DNA of 64,000 nt from Terriglobia bacterium (GTDB lineage: Bacteria > Acidobacteriota > Terriglobia > Bryobacterales > Bryobacteraceae): contig JAIQFN010000001.1 of the NCBI GenBank assembly GCA_020073265.1, positions 62,001 through 126,000 of the forward strand, written 5' to 3'. The notes beneath the pieces are model-generated. The model did no database searches, had not been told where the DNA came from, and was given only the letters and a program-made list of their open reading frames with translations. Made by a program: the position numbers and the translations under genes. Below, one piece after another: positions 23,284-34,635 of this stretch; within the stretch, counting starts at the first letter, position 1, and every line of letters begins with the position of its first letter.

Positions 23284-24297
23284 ATGAGTTTTCCCGCGGA
23301 ATTCAGGATCGGAGGTGTGCGGATCGCCCCGGCCACGGTGCTCGCGCCGATGGCGGGCGTCACCGACACCGTCTTCCGCCGCCTGATCCGCAACCAGGGC
23401 GGATGCGGGCTCATCATGACCGAGTTCACCAGCTCGCACGGCGTGATCCATGCCCTCCGCGCCACCAAGCCGACCCGCACCTTCCGCTACCTGTACTTCG
23501 AACCGGAGGAACATCCCATCTCCGCGCAATTGTTTGGCTCCGATCCGCAGGTGATGGCCGACGCCGCCAAGGCCTGCGAGGATTTCGGCTTCGATATCGT
23601 GGACATCAACTTCGGCTGCCCGGTGAACAAGGTGGTCAAGTGCAACGGCGGCTCCGGGCTGCTCCGGGATCTGCCGCTGGTCGAAGAGATCCTGCGAAAG
23701 GTTCGCGCCGCGATCTCGATCCCGCTGACCATGAAATTCCGCGCCGGCTGGAACGACCAGGAACTGGTGGCGGTCCGAATGGCCAGGCTGGCCGAGGACT
23801 GCGGGCTGCAGGCGGTGGCACTGCATCCCCGCACGCGCGAGCAAGGCTACAGCGGCAAAGCCGACTGGACACGCATCGGCGAAGTGAAAGCCGCGGTCAG
23901 CCGCATTCCGGTGATCGGCAACGGCGACATCGTCACGCCCGAGGACGCGGTGCGAATGATCCAGGAGACCGGCTGCGACGCCGTCATGATCGGCCGCACG
24001 GCATCTTCGAATCCGTGGATCTTCCGCCAGATCCGGCAATACGTGGAGACCGGAAGCTACGAGCATCCGCCCGAACGGCAGCGCTACGACATCATGCGCA
24101 CTTACTACGCGATGCTGTGCGAGCGTGCCGCGCCCGACACGGTCGGAAAGATGAAGCAGTTCGCAACTTACTTCACGCATGGCGTCCGCAATGGCTCGAA
24201 GCTTCGCGTCGAGATCTACAAAGCCACCGAGGCCGCGCCAATCCTGGACCTGGTGGATGCTTTCTTCCAACACGAACTCGCCCAAGTGACCGCCTGA
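23284..24297 (+). CDS. dusB: tRNA-dihydrouridine synthase
   Basis: FMN-dependent enzyme that reduces uridine to dihydrouridine in tRNA. Family features: A-P-M-A-G-V-T-D at about 20-27, I-N-F-G-C-P-V-N-K-V-V near 115-125 with the catalytic Cys, G-S-G-L-L-R-D, M-K-F-R-A-G-W, and H-P-R-T-R-E-Q-G-Y-S-G. G-R-T-A-S-S-N-P-W-I-F closes the barrel. Length 337 is normal for DusB. A TAAAAT hexamer (23270-23275) sits eight bases before the ATG, with a TTTACG -35-like element 18 bases further up, so the transcript probably has almost no leader. rnhA follows after seven bases and is probably co-transcribed. Confidence 0.92.
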   Translation: MSFPAEFRIGGVRIAPATVLAPMAGVTDTVFRRLIRNQGGCGLIMTEFTSSHGVIHALRATKPTRTFRYLYFEPEEHPISAQLFGSDPQVMADAAKACEDFGFDIVDINFGCPVNKVVKCNGGSGLLRDLPLVEEILRKVRAAISIPLTMKFRAGWNDQELVAVRMARLAEDCGLQAVALHPRTREQGYSGKADWTRIGEVKAAVSRIPVIGNGDIVTPEDAVRMIQETGCDAVMIGRTASSNPWIFRQIRQYVETGSYEHPPERQRYDIMRTYYAMLCERAAPDTVGKMKQFATYFTHGVRNGSKLRVEIYKATEAAPILDLVDAFFQHELAQVTA

Positions 24298-24304
24298 CCA
24301 TCCA

Positions 24305-24748
24305 ATGAAGAAAGTCCAGATCATCACGGACGGCTCGTGTATCGGTAATCCGGGCCCGGGCGGCTGGGCATGCATTCTGCGCCACGGCGGCAAAGAGCGC
24401 GAGTTGTACGGCTCCGAATCCCAGACCACCAACAACCGTATGGAGCTCAAGGCCGCGGTGGAGGGATTGCGAGCGTTGAAGGAACCCTGCGATGTCGAAA
24501 TTGTGACGGACTCCAACTACGTCAAGCACGGCATCACCGACTGGATTCATCGCTGGAAAATGAACGGCTGGAGGACCGGCGGAAAGAAAGCCGTCGCGAA
24601 CCAGGATCTTTGGCACGAGCTGGATGAACAGGCATCCAGGCACCACATCAAGTGGTCGTGGACCAAAGGCCATGCTTCGCATGCGGACAATAATCGTTGC
24701 GACGAGCTGGCGCAGGCGGCCGCGCGCGGACAGCTTTCGAGCGGGTAG
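24305..24748 (+). CDS. rnhA: Ribonuclease HI
   Basis: 147-residue nuclease that cuts the RNA strand of RNA-DNA hybrids. Catalytic acids are visible as I-T-D-G-S-C-I-G-N-P-G (Asp), R-M-E-L-K-A (Glu) and V-T-D-S-N-Y-V (Asp), and the late His/Asp in K-G-H-A-S-H-A-D-N-N-R-C-D-E-L-A. The W-I-H-R-W-K-M-N-G-W segment is the substrate-binding helix of the Escherichia coli type. It lies seven bases after dusB. A paired-hairpin repeat follows the stop. Confidence 0.95.
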   Translation: MKKVQIITDGSCIGNPGPGGWACILRHGGKERELYGSESQTTNNRMELKAAVEGLRALKEPCDVEIVTDSNYVKHGITDWIHRWKMNGWRTGGKKAVANQDLWHELDEQASRHHIKWSWTKGHASHADNNRCDELAQAAARGQLSSG

Positions 24749-24760
24749 ACTGTCTCCGGG

Positions 24761-24805
24761 CGTCGACACGAGTGTCGACGCGGCACGCAGGAGTGCGTGC
24801 GCCAC
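24761..24805 (+). repeat. Paired-hairpin intergenic repeat, type B (copy 1)
   Basis: 45-bp element: stem GTCGACA, loop CGAG, stem TGTCGAC; then stem GCACGCA, loop GGAG, stem TGCGTGC; then GCCAC. The copy at 56611-56655 is identical at 40 of 45 positions, and four of the five changes are two compensating base-pair swaps in the first stem. It lies between rnhA and the TonB-like gene. Confidence 0.9.
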
Positions 24806-24857
24806 CCAAGAAAACCATTCACTTCGAATATGGTGAACCGTTTGCATCGCAGCATGC

Positions 24858-25586
24858 ATGCGGATACTCAAGTCGCAATCTCTGTCGTTCATACTCCACG
24901 TCGTTTCGCTGGGCATTCTGCTCTTTCTGACTTCGCGGTCTATCGCGCCGCCGAAGCCGGCCACGACCGCGCGTGACGCTGTTCCGCTCGTGTTGCCCAT
25001 GCAGCTGGTCGTCCACGCCGGCGGCAGCAATCAGACTGAGCTGCCGGCCCGGCACGGATCGCCGCCGCCCACTGCGCGCCGCACTTTCATTCCGCCGGTC
25101 AGCCGGCCCGACCCGAAGCTGGCGATGCCGATCACGGCCGCGTTCGACTCGCCGACCATCGTGATCGACGCGGAGGCGATCGGCGATCCATCCAGCAAAC
25201 TGCTGGCCGGAGCGTTGGGGCGTGACGGCCACAACGGAATCGGCGTGGGCTGCTGCGCGGGTATTGGTCCGGGAACTTCCGGGCGGCCCGGCATCAGCTC
25301 CAGTTCATCCCGCGGCCGGATCACGCCGCCGCAGCTCATCTACAAAGTCGAACCAGAGTTCTCCGAAGAGGCGCGCAAGGCCAAGTACCAGGGCATGGTA
25401 GTACTCGCGATCGATGTCGACGCCAGCGGGCGAGCGATCAATTTTCGGATCCTGCGAGGACTCGGCCTGGGACTCGATGAAAAGGCCATTGAAGCCGTAT
25501 CGCGCTGGCGTTTCCGGCCAGGGCTATTGGACGGCAAACCGACCACCACGTCGGCCACCGTGGAAGTCAGCTTTCATCTGCTATAA
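24858..25586 (+). CDS. TonB-family energy transducer
   Basis: 242-residue protein with one N-terminal membrane helix (L-S-F-I-L-H-V-V-S-L-G-I-L-L-F-L), a proline-rich periplasmic middle, and a C-terminal TonB domain: P-P-Q-L-I-Y-K-V-E-P-E-F-S-E-E-A-R-K-A-K-Y-Q-G, then V-V-L-A-I-D-V-D-A-S-G-R-A, A-I-E-A-V-S-R-W-R-F-R-P-G, and V-E-V-S-F-H-L. Such proteins couple the proton-motive force to outer-membrane receptors. An internal G-G-V-G-C-C-A-G-like stretch is unusual. No ExbB/ExbD is nearby. The gene is convergent with leuS. Confidence 0.85.
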   Translation: MRILKSQSLSFILHVVSLGILLFLTSRSIAPPKPATTARDAVPLVLPMQLVVHAGGSNQTELPARHGSPPPTARRTFIPPVSRPDPKLAMPITAAFDSPTIVIDAEAIGDPSSKLLAGALGRDGHNGIGVGCCAGIGPGTSGRPGISSSSSRGRITPPQLIYKVEPEFSEEARKAKYQGMVVLAIDVDASGRAINFRILRGLGLGLDEKAIEAVSRWRFRPGLLDGKPTTTSATVEVSFHLL

Positions 25587-25640
25587 CCCCGACCCACGCT
25601 AATTCCTCGATAGACGGATTGCCCCCCCTCAGGCCATCCT

Positions 25641-25708
25641 GGATGCAACGTAACGGTGGCGCTGCATCCCCAGAGCTTCGATTACCTGGTTCACGCTCCC
25701 AGGTGATT
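25641..25708. terminator. Two stem-loops between convergent tonB-like gene and leuS
   Basis: Hairpin 1: GGATGCA at 25641-25647 pairs with TGCATCC at 25663-25669. Hairpin 2: GATTACCTGG at 25680-25689 pairs with CCAGGTGATT at 25699-25708, one G-T and one mismatch. They lie between two converging genes, as a two-way terminator would, but there is no T-run, so Rho-independent action is uncertain. Confidence 0.45.
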
Positions 25709-25754
25709 GGAGTCTAGCAGCGCCGCCGTGTTTCGCTCAGGGCCCTGGCGAGTA

Positions 25755-28196
25755 TTACTTCACGACGATGTTGACCAGCTTGTCTGGGACGACAATCACT
25801 TTGACAACCTGCTTGCCGTCCAGCAGGGTTTGGACTTTGGCGTCGCCGAGCGCGAGCTTCTCCAAAGTTTCGCGCGGCGTTCCGAAGGCCACGTAGATCC
25901 GGCCGCGCAGCTTGCCGTTGACCTGAATCACGACTTCGGCTTCCTCTTCGCGCGCGAGCTCGGCATCGTAGGCCGGCCAGGGATGATTGAACACCGGACC
26001 CTGGCGGCCCTGCTCTTCCCACAACTCTTCGGCCAGGTACGGCGCGAAAGGCTCGAGCATTAGAGCCATCTTCTCGAGCACTTCGGCCATCACCGGTGCG
26101 GAGATCTGTTTCTCCATGCTCTGGAGATTGTTCATGAGTTCCATCAGCGCCGCGATGGAGGTGTTGAAGTGCCAGCGGCTCTCGAAATCCTCGGTGACTT
26201 TGCGCAGCGTCTGGTGCAACTTGCGCAGGATTTTCTTGTCGGCTTCGCCGGGCGCGGGCTGGGCGTTTCCGATGTTGCGCGTGACGAAGCGGTAGACGCG
26301 CGAGAGGAAACCGTAGGCGCCGTTGGCGCCCGAGTCGGTCCAGTCCATCTCCTTTTCCGGTGGAGCGGCGAAGAGCTCGAAGACGCGGCCGGTATCGGCG
26401 CCGAACTTTTCGACCATCTCGTCGAGGCTGACGACGTTGCCGCGCGACTTCGACATCTTCGCGCCGTCCTTGATCACCATTCCCTGGTTGAACATTCGCG
26501 TGGCGGGCTCGCCATTCGAGATGAGCCCGAGGTCGCGCATGACTTTGGTCCAGAAGCGCGAATAAATCAAATGCAGGATGGCATGTTCTATCCCGCCGAT
26601 GTATTGATCGATGGGGAACCAGTAGGCGATCTTTTTCGAATCGAACGGCGCGGTGGAGTTGTGCGGATCGCAGTAGCGGTAGAAGTACCAGGATGAATCG
26701 ACGAAGGTGTCCATGGTGTCGCTTTCGCGGCGCGCGGGGCCGGAACATTTCGGACACTTGACGTTCATGAACTCGGGGACGTTCTCGAGCGGCGAGCGTC
26801 CTTTGCCGGTGATCGCGATGCTAAGCGGGAGCACGACCGGAAGATCTTTTTCCGGCACCGGAACGATGCCGCACTTCTCGCAGTAGATGACCGGGATGGG
26901 CGTGCCCCAGTAGCGCTGCCGCGAGATGCCCCAGTCCTTGATGCGGAACGTCACGGCGGGTTTGCCGAAGTTTTCCTTTTCGGCTTTGGCGCTCATGACG
27001 CGGCGCGCTTCTTCGCTCGCGAGTCCGGAGTACGGTCCGGAGTTTTCGAGGATGCCGTCGTCGGGGAAGGATTCCTTCAGCGTCGCGGCGTCGGCGAGCG
27101 TGCCGTCGACCGGGCGGATCACCGGCCGGATCGGGATGCCGTACTGCTTGCAGAATTCGAAGTCGCGCTCATCGTGCGCGGGGACGGCCATGATGGCGCC
27201 GGTACCGTAACCCATCAAGACGAAGTTGCCGATCCAGATGGGAATTTTCCCGTTGCTATACGGGTTCACCGCATAGTGGCCAGTGAAAATACCTTCCTTT
27301 TCGATGTCGCCGGGGCCTTTGGCGGCGCGCGCATCGATCATGCGCTTGACCTCGGCTTTCGCGGCGGCGCCGGTGAGCTCAGCGACCAACGGGTGCTCGG
27401 GCGCAAGGATGACGCAGGTTGCGCCATAGATGGTGTCGACGCGCGTAGTGAAGACGCGGATGGGCGTGCCGGCCGGGTCGAGATGAAAATCGATCTCGGC
27501 GCCTTCGGACCGGCCGATCCAGTTGCGCTGCATTAATAGGACGCGCTCGGGCCATCCGGCTTCGAGTTCGGCCATCGAGTTGAGCAGCTCGTCGGCGTAG
27601 TGGGTGATGCGCAAGAACCACTGCTCGATGGCGCGCTGCTCTACGGGAGTCGACTCGTGACGCCAGCAGCAGCCGTCGACCACCTGTTCGTTGGCGAGCA
27701 CGGTGCCGCACTCGTCGCACCAGTTGACCAGCGAGCGTTTGCGGTAGGCGAGGCCGCGCTCGAGCATCTTCAAGAAGAACCACTGGTTCCAGCGATAGTA
27801 TTCGGGATCGCAGGTGGTGACTTCGCGCGACCAGTCGTAGGAAAAGCCCATGCGGCGGTGCTGGCGCTTCATGTTCTCGATGTTGAACCGGGTCCACTCG
27901 TAGGGATCGCGCTTGTTGGCGATGGCGGCGTTTTCGGCGGGCAGACCGAAGGCGTCCCAACCCATGGGGTGCAGGACGTTGAAGCCACGCATGCGTTTGT
28001 AGCGCGCGAGGGCGTCGCCGATGGCGTAATTGCGCAGGTGACCGATGTGGAGCTGGCCGCTCGGGTAGGGCAACATTTCGAGCACGTAGAACTTGGGCTT
28101 GGAGGAATTCTCTTCGGCCTGGAAGAGGGCGGAGTTTTTCCAGCGGTCGGACCACTTGAGTTCGATCTGTTGCGCGTCGTATGACTTTTCCGGCAT
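25755..28196 (-). CDS. leuS: Leucyl-tRNA synthetase
   Basis: Class Ia synthetase charging tRNA-Leu, 813 residues. The N-terminus E-K-S-Y-D-A-Q-Q-I-E-L-K-W-S-D-R-W begins in the usual place from the ATG at 28196; an upstream ATG at 28214 would add six residues and has a closer GAGG. The HIGH motif is Q-L-H-I-G-H-L-R-N-Y near residue 42-51, the editing domain includes T-R-V-D-T-I-Y-G-A-T and A-H-D-E-R-D, and KMSKS is G-A-K-M-S-K-S-R-G-N. The C-terminal anticodon domain and small extension are complete. Identification is secure. Confidence 0.96.
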   Translation of the reverse strand: MPEKSYDAQQIELKWSDRWKNSALFQAEENSSKPKFYVLEMLPYPSGQLHIGHLRNYAIGDALARYKRMRGFNVLHPMGWDAFGLPAENAAIANKRDPYEWTRFNIENMKRQHRRMGFSYDWSREVTTCDPEYYRWNQWFFLKMLERGLAYRKRSLVNWCDECGTVLANEQVVDGCCWRHESTPVEQRAIEQWFLRITHYADELLNSMAELEAGWPERVLLMQRNWIGRSEGAEIDFHLDPAGTPIRVFTTRVDTIYGATCVILAPEHPLVAELTGAAAKAEVKRMIDARAAKGPGDIEKEGIFTGHYAVNPYSNGKIPIWIGNFVLMGYGTGAIMAVPAHDERDFEFCKQYGIPIRPVIRPVDGTLADAATLKESFPDDGILENSGPYSGLASEEARRVMSAKAEKENFGKPAVTFRIKDWGISRQRYWGTPIPVIYCEKCGIVPVPEKDLPVVLPLSIAITGKGRSPLENVPEFMNVKCPKCSGPARRESDTMDTFVDSSWYFYRYCDPHNSTAPFDSKKIAYWFPIDQYIGGIEHAILHLIYSRFWTKVMRDLGLISNGEPATRMFNQGMVIKDGAKMSKSRGNVVSLDEMVEKFGADTGRVFELFAAPPEKEMDWTDSGANGAYGFLSRVYRFVTRNIGNAQPAPGEADKKILRKLHQTLRKVTEDFESRWHFNTSIAALMELMNNLQSMEKQISAPVMAEVLEKMALMLEPFAPYLAEELWEEQGRQGPVFNHPWPAYDAELAREEEAEVVIQVNGKLRGRIYVAFGTPRETLEKLALGDAKVQTLLDGKQVVKVIVVPDKLVNIVVK

Positions 28197-28658
28197 AGCG
28201 TCGGGCGAATGCATGCGCCTCAACCGGGCGGCCTCCCGGGCGTTCGGCGTTGGTGGAGGGAGGCTCAGAGTTTCGAATGATTGAGGGATGCGGCGAAACC
28301 CTACCATTCCAATATAGCGGTGTTGGGCGTGCGGGTGTGGCGGCGGGCACACTCACGGCGAGGTGGTGGTGGGGAAAGCGGGGATGTTTTGTCCGCGCGG
28401 CGGTTTTTTTCGCGGCGGGCGGGATGGTGAAATTGTGAAAAACGAACCCAAGTGGGCGGGAGGCGGGGTGAAAACGAGAGCTGGGGTGGATGGGGGCGAG
28501 CATGGCGACAGGTTCCGGATCGAGGCTAGCATACAGCGCGATCCGTGATCTTTCACGCGTTTCGCAACGCGTTGAATTCTGGCGACAAAATCATAGGCGG
28601 ACACAGTCATCATCGATTGTCGGTCAGACGAGTTTCGTCCTTCGTCCGGCGTAGGGAG
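28197..28658. other. Region upstream of leuS, no supported gene
   Basis: About 460 bases, strikingly G-rich on the plus strand (28360-28510). It should hold the leuS promoter; a TATATT at about 28308-28313 on the minus strand is the best -10 candidate but has no good -35. A minus-strand frame starting at 28613 begins M-M-T-V-S-A-Y-D-F-V-A-R-I-Q-R-V-A-K-R-V-K but loses coding character after 25 codons; it may be the remnant of another gene. Confidence 0.4.
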
Positions 28659-28975
28659 CTAAAGTATGATACTTGAGGTTAATCGTGGATTCGGCGGTAC
28701 ATAGCTGGGACCAGTGCGCGCTCTGGGAAATTTTGTCGAAAAGAGATAAGCGCGCGTTGTGGCGTCGAGTTTTCGGCTGCGCTGCTCCCACTCCTGGAGC
28801 GTTCGCGGATAGATGCAGAAGGCGGGCGCGAACTCGGCTTGTGACATTTTGGCCTGGGAGCGGATGCGCTTCACGTCGACTTGGTCGGGCAGTACGACGC
28901 GGCGGGCAGAGAGTGGCGGTTCGCTCTTTTGGTGGGCCAGGATTTCTTTGGCTCCGCAAGCGGATCTCTGAGAGT
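28659..28975 (-). pseudogene. Decayed HigA-type antitoxin, copy 1
   Basis: In pieces across frames this encodes G-A-K-E-I-L-A-H-Q, A-R-R-V-V-L-P-D-Q-V-D-V-K-R-I-R-S-Q, K-M-S-Q-A-E-F-A, R-T-L-Q-E-W-E-Q and D-A-T-T-R-A-Y-L, the helix-turn-helix core of the HigA/XRE antitoxin family. It closely parallels copy 2 at 29589-29915. After A-Y-L the sequence no longer matches the family, and the upstream part is out of frame near 28960, so it is a relic. No toxin gene adjoins it. Confidence 0.75.
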
Positions 28976-29005
28976 TAAACTAGAAACGAGAGGAAGGAGT
29001 TCGTC

Positions 29006-29191
29006 GTGGACGCTTTGGCAGAGAAGCTGGACGCGCGTTTGCGCGAGTGGAAGCCGGAGACGGCGGCCGAAGCACGGGAGCGCATCGCGGAAGTCATCGA
29101 CCTCGCCGACCACGACGTCCTCGATCTAGCTCGCTCGCGAGCCGCCGAACAGGAGGTCCTCGACCTGCTCGATGATGACCCAACCCGGTGA
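29006..29191 (+). CDS. Small antitoxin-like protein upstream of MazF remnant
   Basis: 61-residue acidic helical protein: L-A-E-K-L-D-A-R-L-R-E-W, then A-A-E-A-R-E-R-I-A-E-V-I-D-L-A-D-H-D-V-L-D-L-A-R-S-R, ending E-Q-E-V-L-D-L-L-D-D. A GTG start follows an AGGAAGGAG Shine-Dalgarno at good spacing. It overlaps the start of the MazF-like frame by 17 bases, the normal antitoxin-first order. No DNA-binding fold is obvious; the toxin-binding helix may be all that is present. The gene itself appears intact. Confidence 0.7.
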   Translation: MDALAEKLDARLREWKPETAAEARERIAEVIDLADHDVLDLARSRAAEQEVLDLLDDDPTR

Positions 29192-29503
29192 GGTGTGGCT
29201 GGTGGACCTTGGTCTCACCGCAACGACACGGCGGTCGTGATTGTTTCGCGCCAGGATCCGAACCCGCCGCGGGCTCTTGTCCTTTATGTTCCGCTGACCA
29301 CCCAGAACAGGCACAGCTCGTACGAGGTGCCATTGGGCCGGTTGTCGTTCCTCGATCGGGAATCTGTGGCAAACGTTCAGGGACTTGGTTCGATAGCGAG
29401 CGTACGGCTCGAGCGGAGGATCGGCAAGGTGACCAGTGAAGCAATGGCAAGGCTGAAGAGCGCCCTAGCTTTTGCGTTCGACATTGAATTGATGTCCCGG
29501 TGA
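29175..29503 (+). pseudogene. Frameshifted MazF/PemK-type toxin
   Basis: From ATG 29175 the sequence reads M-T-Q-P-G-E-V-W-L-V-D-L-G-L-T-A, the classic MazF start, then ends at TGA 29238-29240. One frame over, the protein continues A-V-V-I-V-S-R-Q-D, then Y-V-P-L-T-T-Q-N-R, Y-E-V-P-L and G-L-G-S-I-A-S-V to a stop at 29501. Family proteins read T-R-P-V-V-I-V-S-R here, so one C seems lost from a GGCCGG-like run near 29230. The rest is well preserved, so the frameshift is recent or a sequencing error. If real, the RNase is inactive while its antitoxin remains. Confidence 0.85.
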
Positions 29504-29588
29504 GGCCGAGAGAATGACACACTGTTTAAGGACTGGGATGTGGTAGCCGGATCATCCGGATTCATCGCATAAGAGGCGCCTCCATGCC

Positions 29589-29915
29589 TCACGACGCCAG
29601 TGCGTCCAACACCGCCTTTGCGATTCTTGGCGATGACCGCGAGAAAAGCGCGAGTGGTGGCGTCGGGTTTTCGGCGGCCCTGCTCCCATTCCTGGAGCGT
29701 TCGCGGATTGATGCAGAAGGCGCGCGCGAACTCGGCTTGCGACATTTTGTCTTGGGAGCGGATGCGCTTCACGTCGACTTCAGCGGGCAGCACGACCCGG
29801 CGCGCAGGAAGTTCGATCTCGGCCTTGACGTCGGCCAGAATTTCCTTGGCGCTTCTTCCAGCGTCAGACCGAGCTTGGTTCGCTTCCGGGCTGTGGTGTT
29901 CGACTTCCCGTCATA
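29589..29915 (-). pseudogene. Frameshifted HigA-type antitoxin, copy 2
   Basis: Reassembled over frames this gives K-R-T-K-L-G-L-T-L-E-E, A-K-E-I-L-A-D-V-K-A-E-I-E-L-P-A-R-R-V-V, D-V-K-R-I-R-S-Q-D-K-M-S-Q-A-E-F-A, I-N-P-R-T-L-Q-E-W-E-Q-G-R-R-K-P-D-A-T-T-R and A-V-I-A-K-N, then A-V-L-D-A-L-A-S and stop only if one A is removed near 29632. A second frame change lies near 29855 after L-T-L-E-E. The helix-turn-helix core itself is perfect and open from 29793. Two frame breaks in a 100-residue gene point to decay. Confidence 0.8.
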
Positions 29916-30045
29916 GTGATGGCCGTCCCTTCGCTGTTTTCTTGACCTGAGTCGCGAGTTTTACGAGCACGTTCTGATCGGCCGGCGAAAGCCGCCGCTC
30001 CTGCCATGGCCGCGACGCGCGCAGCGAGCCTTGCGAAGGCCCCGG
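29911..30045 (-). pseudogene. Relic of HigB/RelE-type toxin
   Basis: Directly upstream of antitoxin copy 2. One frame shows G-L-R-K-A-R-C-A-R-R-G-H-G-R-S-G-G-F-R, the G-x-R-K-x-R-x-A-x-x-G-x-G-x-S-G-G-x-R core of RelE/HigB toxins; the next frame shows S-P-A-D-Q-N-V-L-V-K-L-A-T-Q-V-K-K-T-A-K, the usual C-terminal helix, ending at TGA 29911-29913. The strand between (V-I-Y-Y and following) is missing, so an internal deletion has removed the middle. The N-terminus was not recognised. Confidence 0.65.
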
Positions 30046-30209
30046 CTCCTGGGGTCAAGGGAAAGCGATGCGTGACGATTTTTCGTTTGCACCATCCACT
30101 TCGCGCGCGGAAATTCGCATGTACTGATTGAGGCGCTTGCGGGCAAGCCTTTATGCGCACCCGCAATGAGCTTCTCGAGTGAATTTTCTTGTAAAGGAAG
30201 GACACAGCT

Positions 30210-30803
30210 ATGACGACACAAATCAAGATTCTGATCCACAAATCGACCCTGGGCATCCTGAGTTTGGCGCTGCTGAGCGGTTTGACCGCAACCAGGCCGG
30301 TGCTCGCAGCGGACGGTGCCGCGACCAACGACTCGGAGCACTCGCATGCCGCTCACGATAGCGCCGCGCCGGCCAAACTCGTTGAACTGGTTCGCAACGC
30401 CACGCGGCAATTCATCGACGTCAACGCAGCCAGAGCCGCCAACTACATGCCGTTCCTGGGCTGCGTCAGCGGTCCCGATCAAGGGGCCATGGGCATACAC
30501 TACGTCAACGGCGATCTGGTGGGCGACAACGAGATTGATGCCACGCGGCCGGAAGCGCTGATCTACGAGCCGTCGGGGGACGGTCTGAAGCTGGTGGGCG
30601 TCGAGTTCATCGTGGACGCGGCCACCTGGATGGCGCTGCACAACAGTCCGCCGGTGCTGGAGGGTCAGACGTTCCAGTACGTCAGCAGCCCGAACCGGTT
30701 CGGCCTGCCCGCATTTTTCGAGCTGCACGTGTGAGCCTGGCGGGACAACCCGAACGGCGCCTTCGTGGACTGGAACACGCGGGTGACCTGCGAAGGTCAG
30801 TAG
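30210..30803 (+). pseudogene. Secreted protein with premature TGA near the C-terminus
   Basis: Signal peptide (I-L-S-L-A-L-L-S-G-L), a His-rich A-H-D segment, then a conserved-looking globular part with V-R-N-A-T-R-Q-F, L-G-C-V-S-G-P, G-I-H-Y-V-N and E-A-L-I-Y-E-P. The frame stops at TGA 30732-30734 after F-E-L-H-V, but the next 22 codons still read A-W-R-D-N-P-N-G-A-F-V-D-W-N-T-R-V-T-C-E-G-Q before TAG. Related secreted proteins read H-V-W-A-W-R-x-N-P-N-G here, so a TGG tryptophan codon seems to have become TGA. The product may still fold as a 174-residue protein. A strong AAGGAAGGA ribosome-binding site precedes the ATG. Function unknown. Confidence 0.65.
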
Positions 30804-30891
30804 AGCGATGCCGGCGGCGGCTCACGCGACGGCTCCGTTGATCGGGCGCACGCAGGGATCGTGCCGCTAGGCCGTCGCCGTGAGCCGTCGT

Positions 30892-30922
30892 CGAAAACCA
30901 GGAAACGTTCCGTCTGTCCCCC
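30892..30922. repeat. 31-bp direct repeat, left of vapBC
   Basis: Identical to 31698-31728. It ends GTTCCGTCTGTCCCCC and is followed by two T-runs that lead straight to the vapC stop. Translations of it (G-D-R-R-N-V-S-W-F) are artefacts that turn up in many environmental genomes, suggesting a widespread dispersed repeat. Confidence 0.9.
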
Positions 30923-30940
30923 CTTTTTTCCCCCTTTTTT

Positions 30941-31355
30941 TCAAGGGCGGGTGAGCGGAAGTATGCGGAATCGGCGGCGGCCTTCGATTCGATAGGTTTC
31001 GAAGTCGGCGTGATCCACTGTGAAGATGGTTGGTAGAGACTCCCGCCTGGCGAGGTGGACGAGAGTGGCATCCGCGAAGTCCATGGGACGATCCCAGTAT
31101 CGCGACATCAACTCCCGGAGTTGCGGGAGCTCGGAATCCTCGATCGCAGCCATGACCAGCGCGCCGGAGCGCAGGAATTTCCAGGCAGCCTCCATTTCGA
31201 TGCGGCTGTCGCCCACCAGATGGAACAATTCGGTCAGGACGGCTTCGGAGGTAACCAGAGGCAGATGGAGCTGCTGAAATGTTTCGGCGCAGACGCGGTG
31301 CCAGCGATCGGTCCGGTCCAACAGCGCCAGAATAGCGCCGGTATCGATCAGAGCA

Positions 31356-31366
<11 letters not shown>
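30941..31366 (-). CDS. VapC-type PIN-domain toxin
   Basis: 141-residue ribonuclease. The PIN acids are seen in N-A-L-I-D-T-G-A-I-L-A-L (Asp7), S-E-A-V-L-T-E-L (Glu), D-F-A-D-A-T-L-V (Asp) and F-T-V-D-H-A-D-F. The ATG at 31366 overlaps the end of the antitoxin gene by 11 bases; the frame extends further but only antisense-like. The stop lies just beyond two T-runs at 30924-30941, which may end the transcript on the other strand. All four acidic positions are present, so it looks active. Confidence 0.85.
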
Positions 31367-34507
<3,141 letters not shown>

Positions 34508-34635
34508 GCGAAGTTCTCCTTCTTGCCAGCCTCGGCCCTGTGCGGGCCCGCAGGCTCACGAAAAACATATCGGGCATAGACGGGGAAGCCTTAGAGGATT
34601 ACATGCCACCCGGGAAGACCGTGGGCCGGAACGGT

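Noticed and set aside
24761-24810. Possible short gene or CRISPR-like repeat at the palindromes
   Set aside because: Only two hairpins with no array of spacers; identical structures appear singly at distant loci, so it is a dispersed repeat.
25586-25754. tRNA gene between the TonB-like gene and leuS
   Set aside because: Two hairpins are present, but there is no T-loop GTTCGA-type sequence, acceptor stem or D-loop; they fit a terminator or other structure better.
30060-30150. Short minus-strand frame with R-L-N-Q-Y-M-R-I-S-A-R-E
   Set aside because: Looks protein-like and might be another gene remnant in the TA hot spot, but it is under 35 codons with no recognised family.
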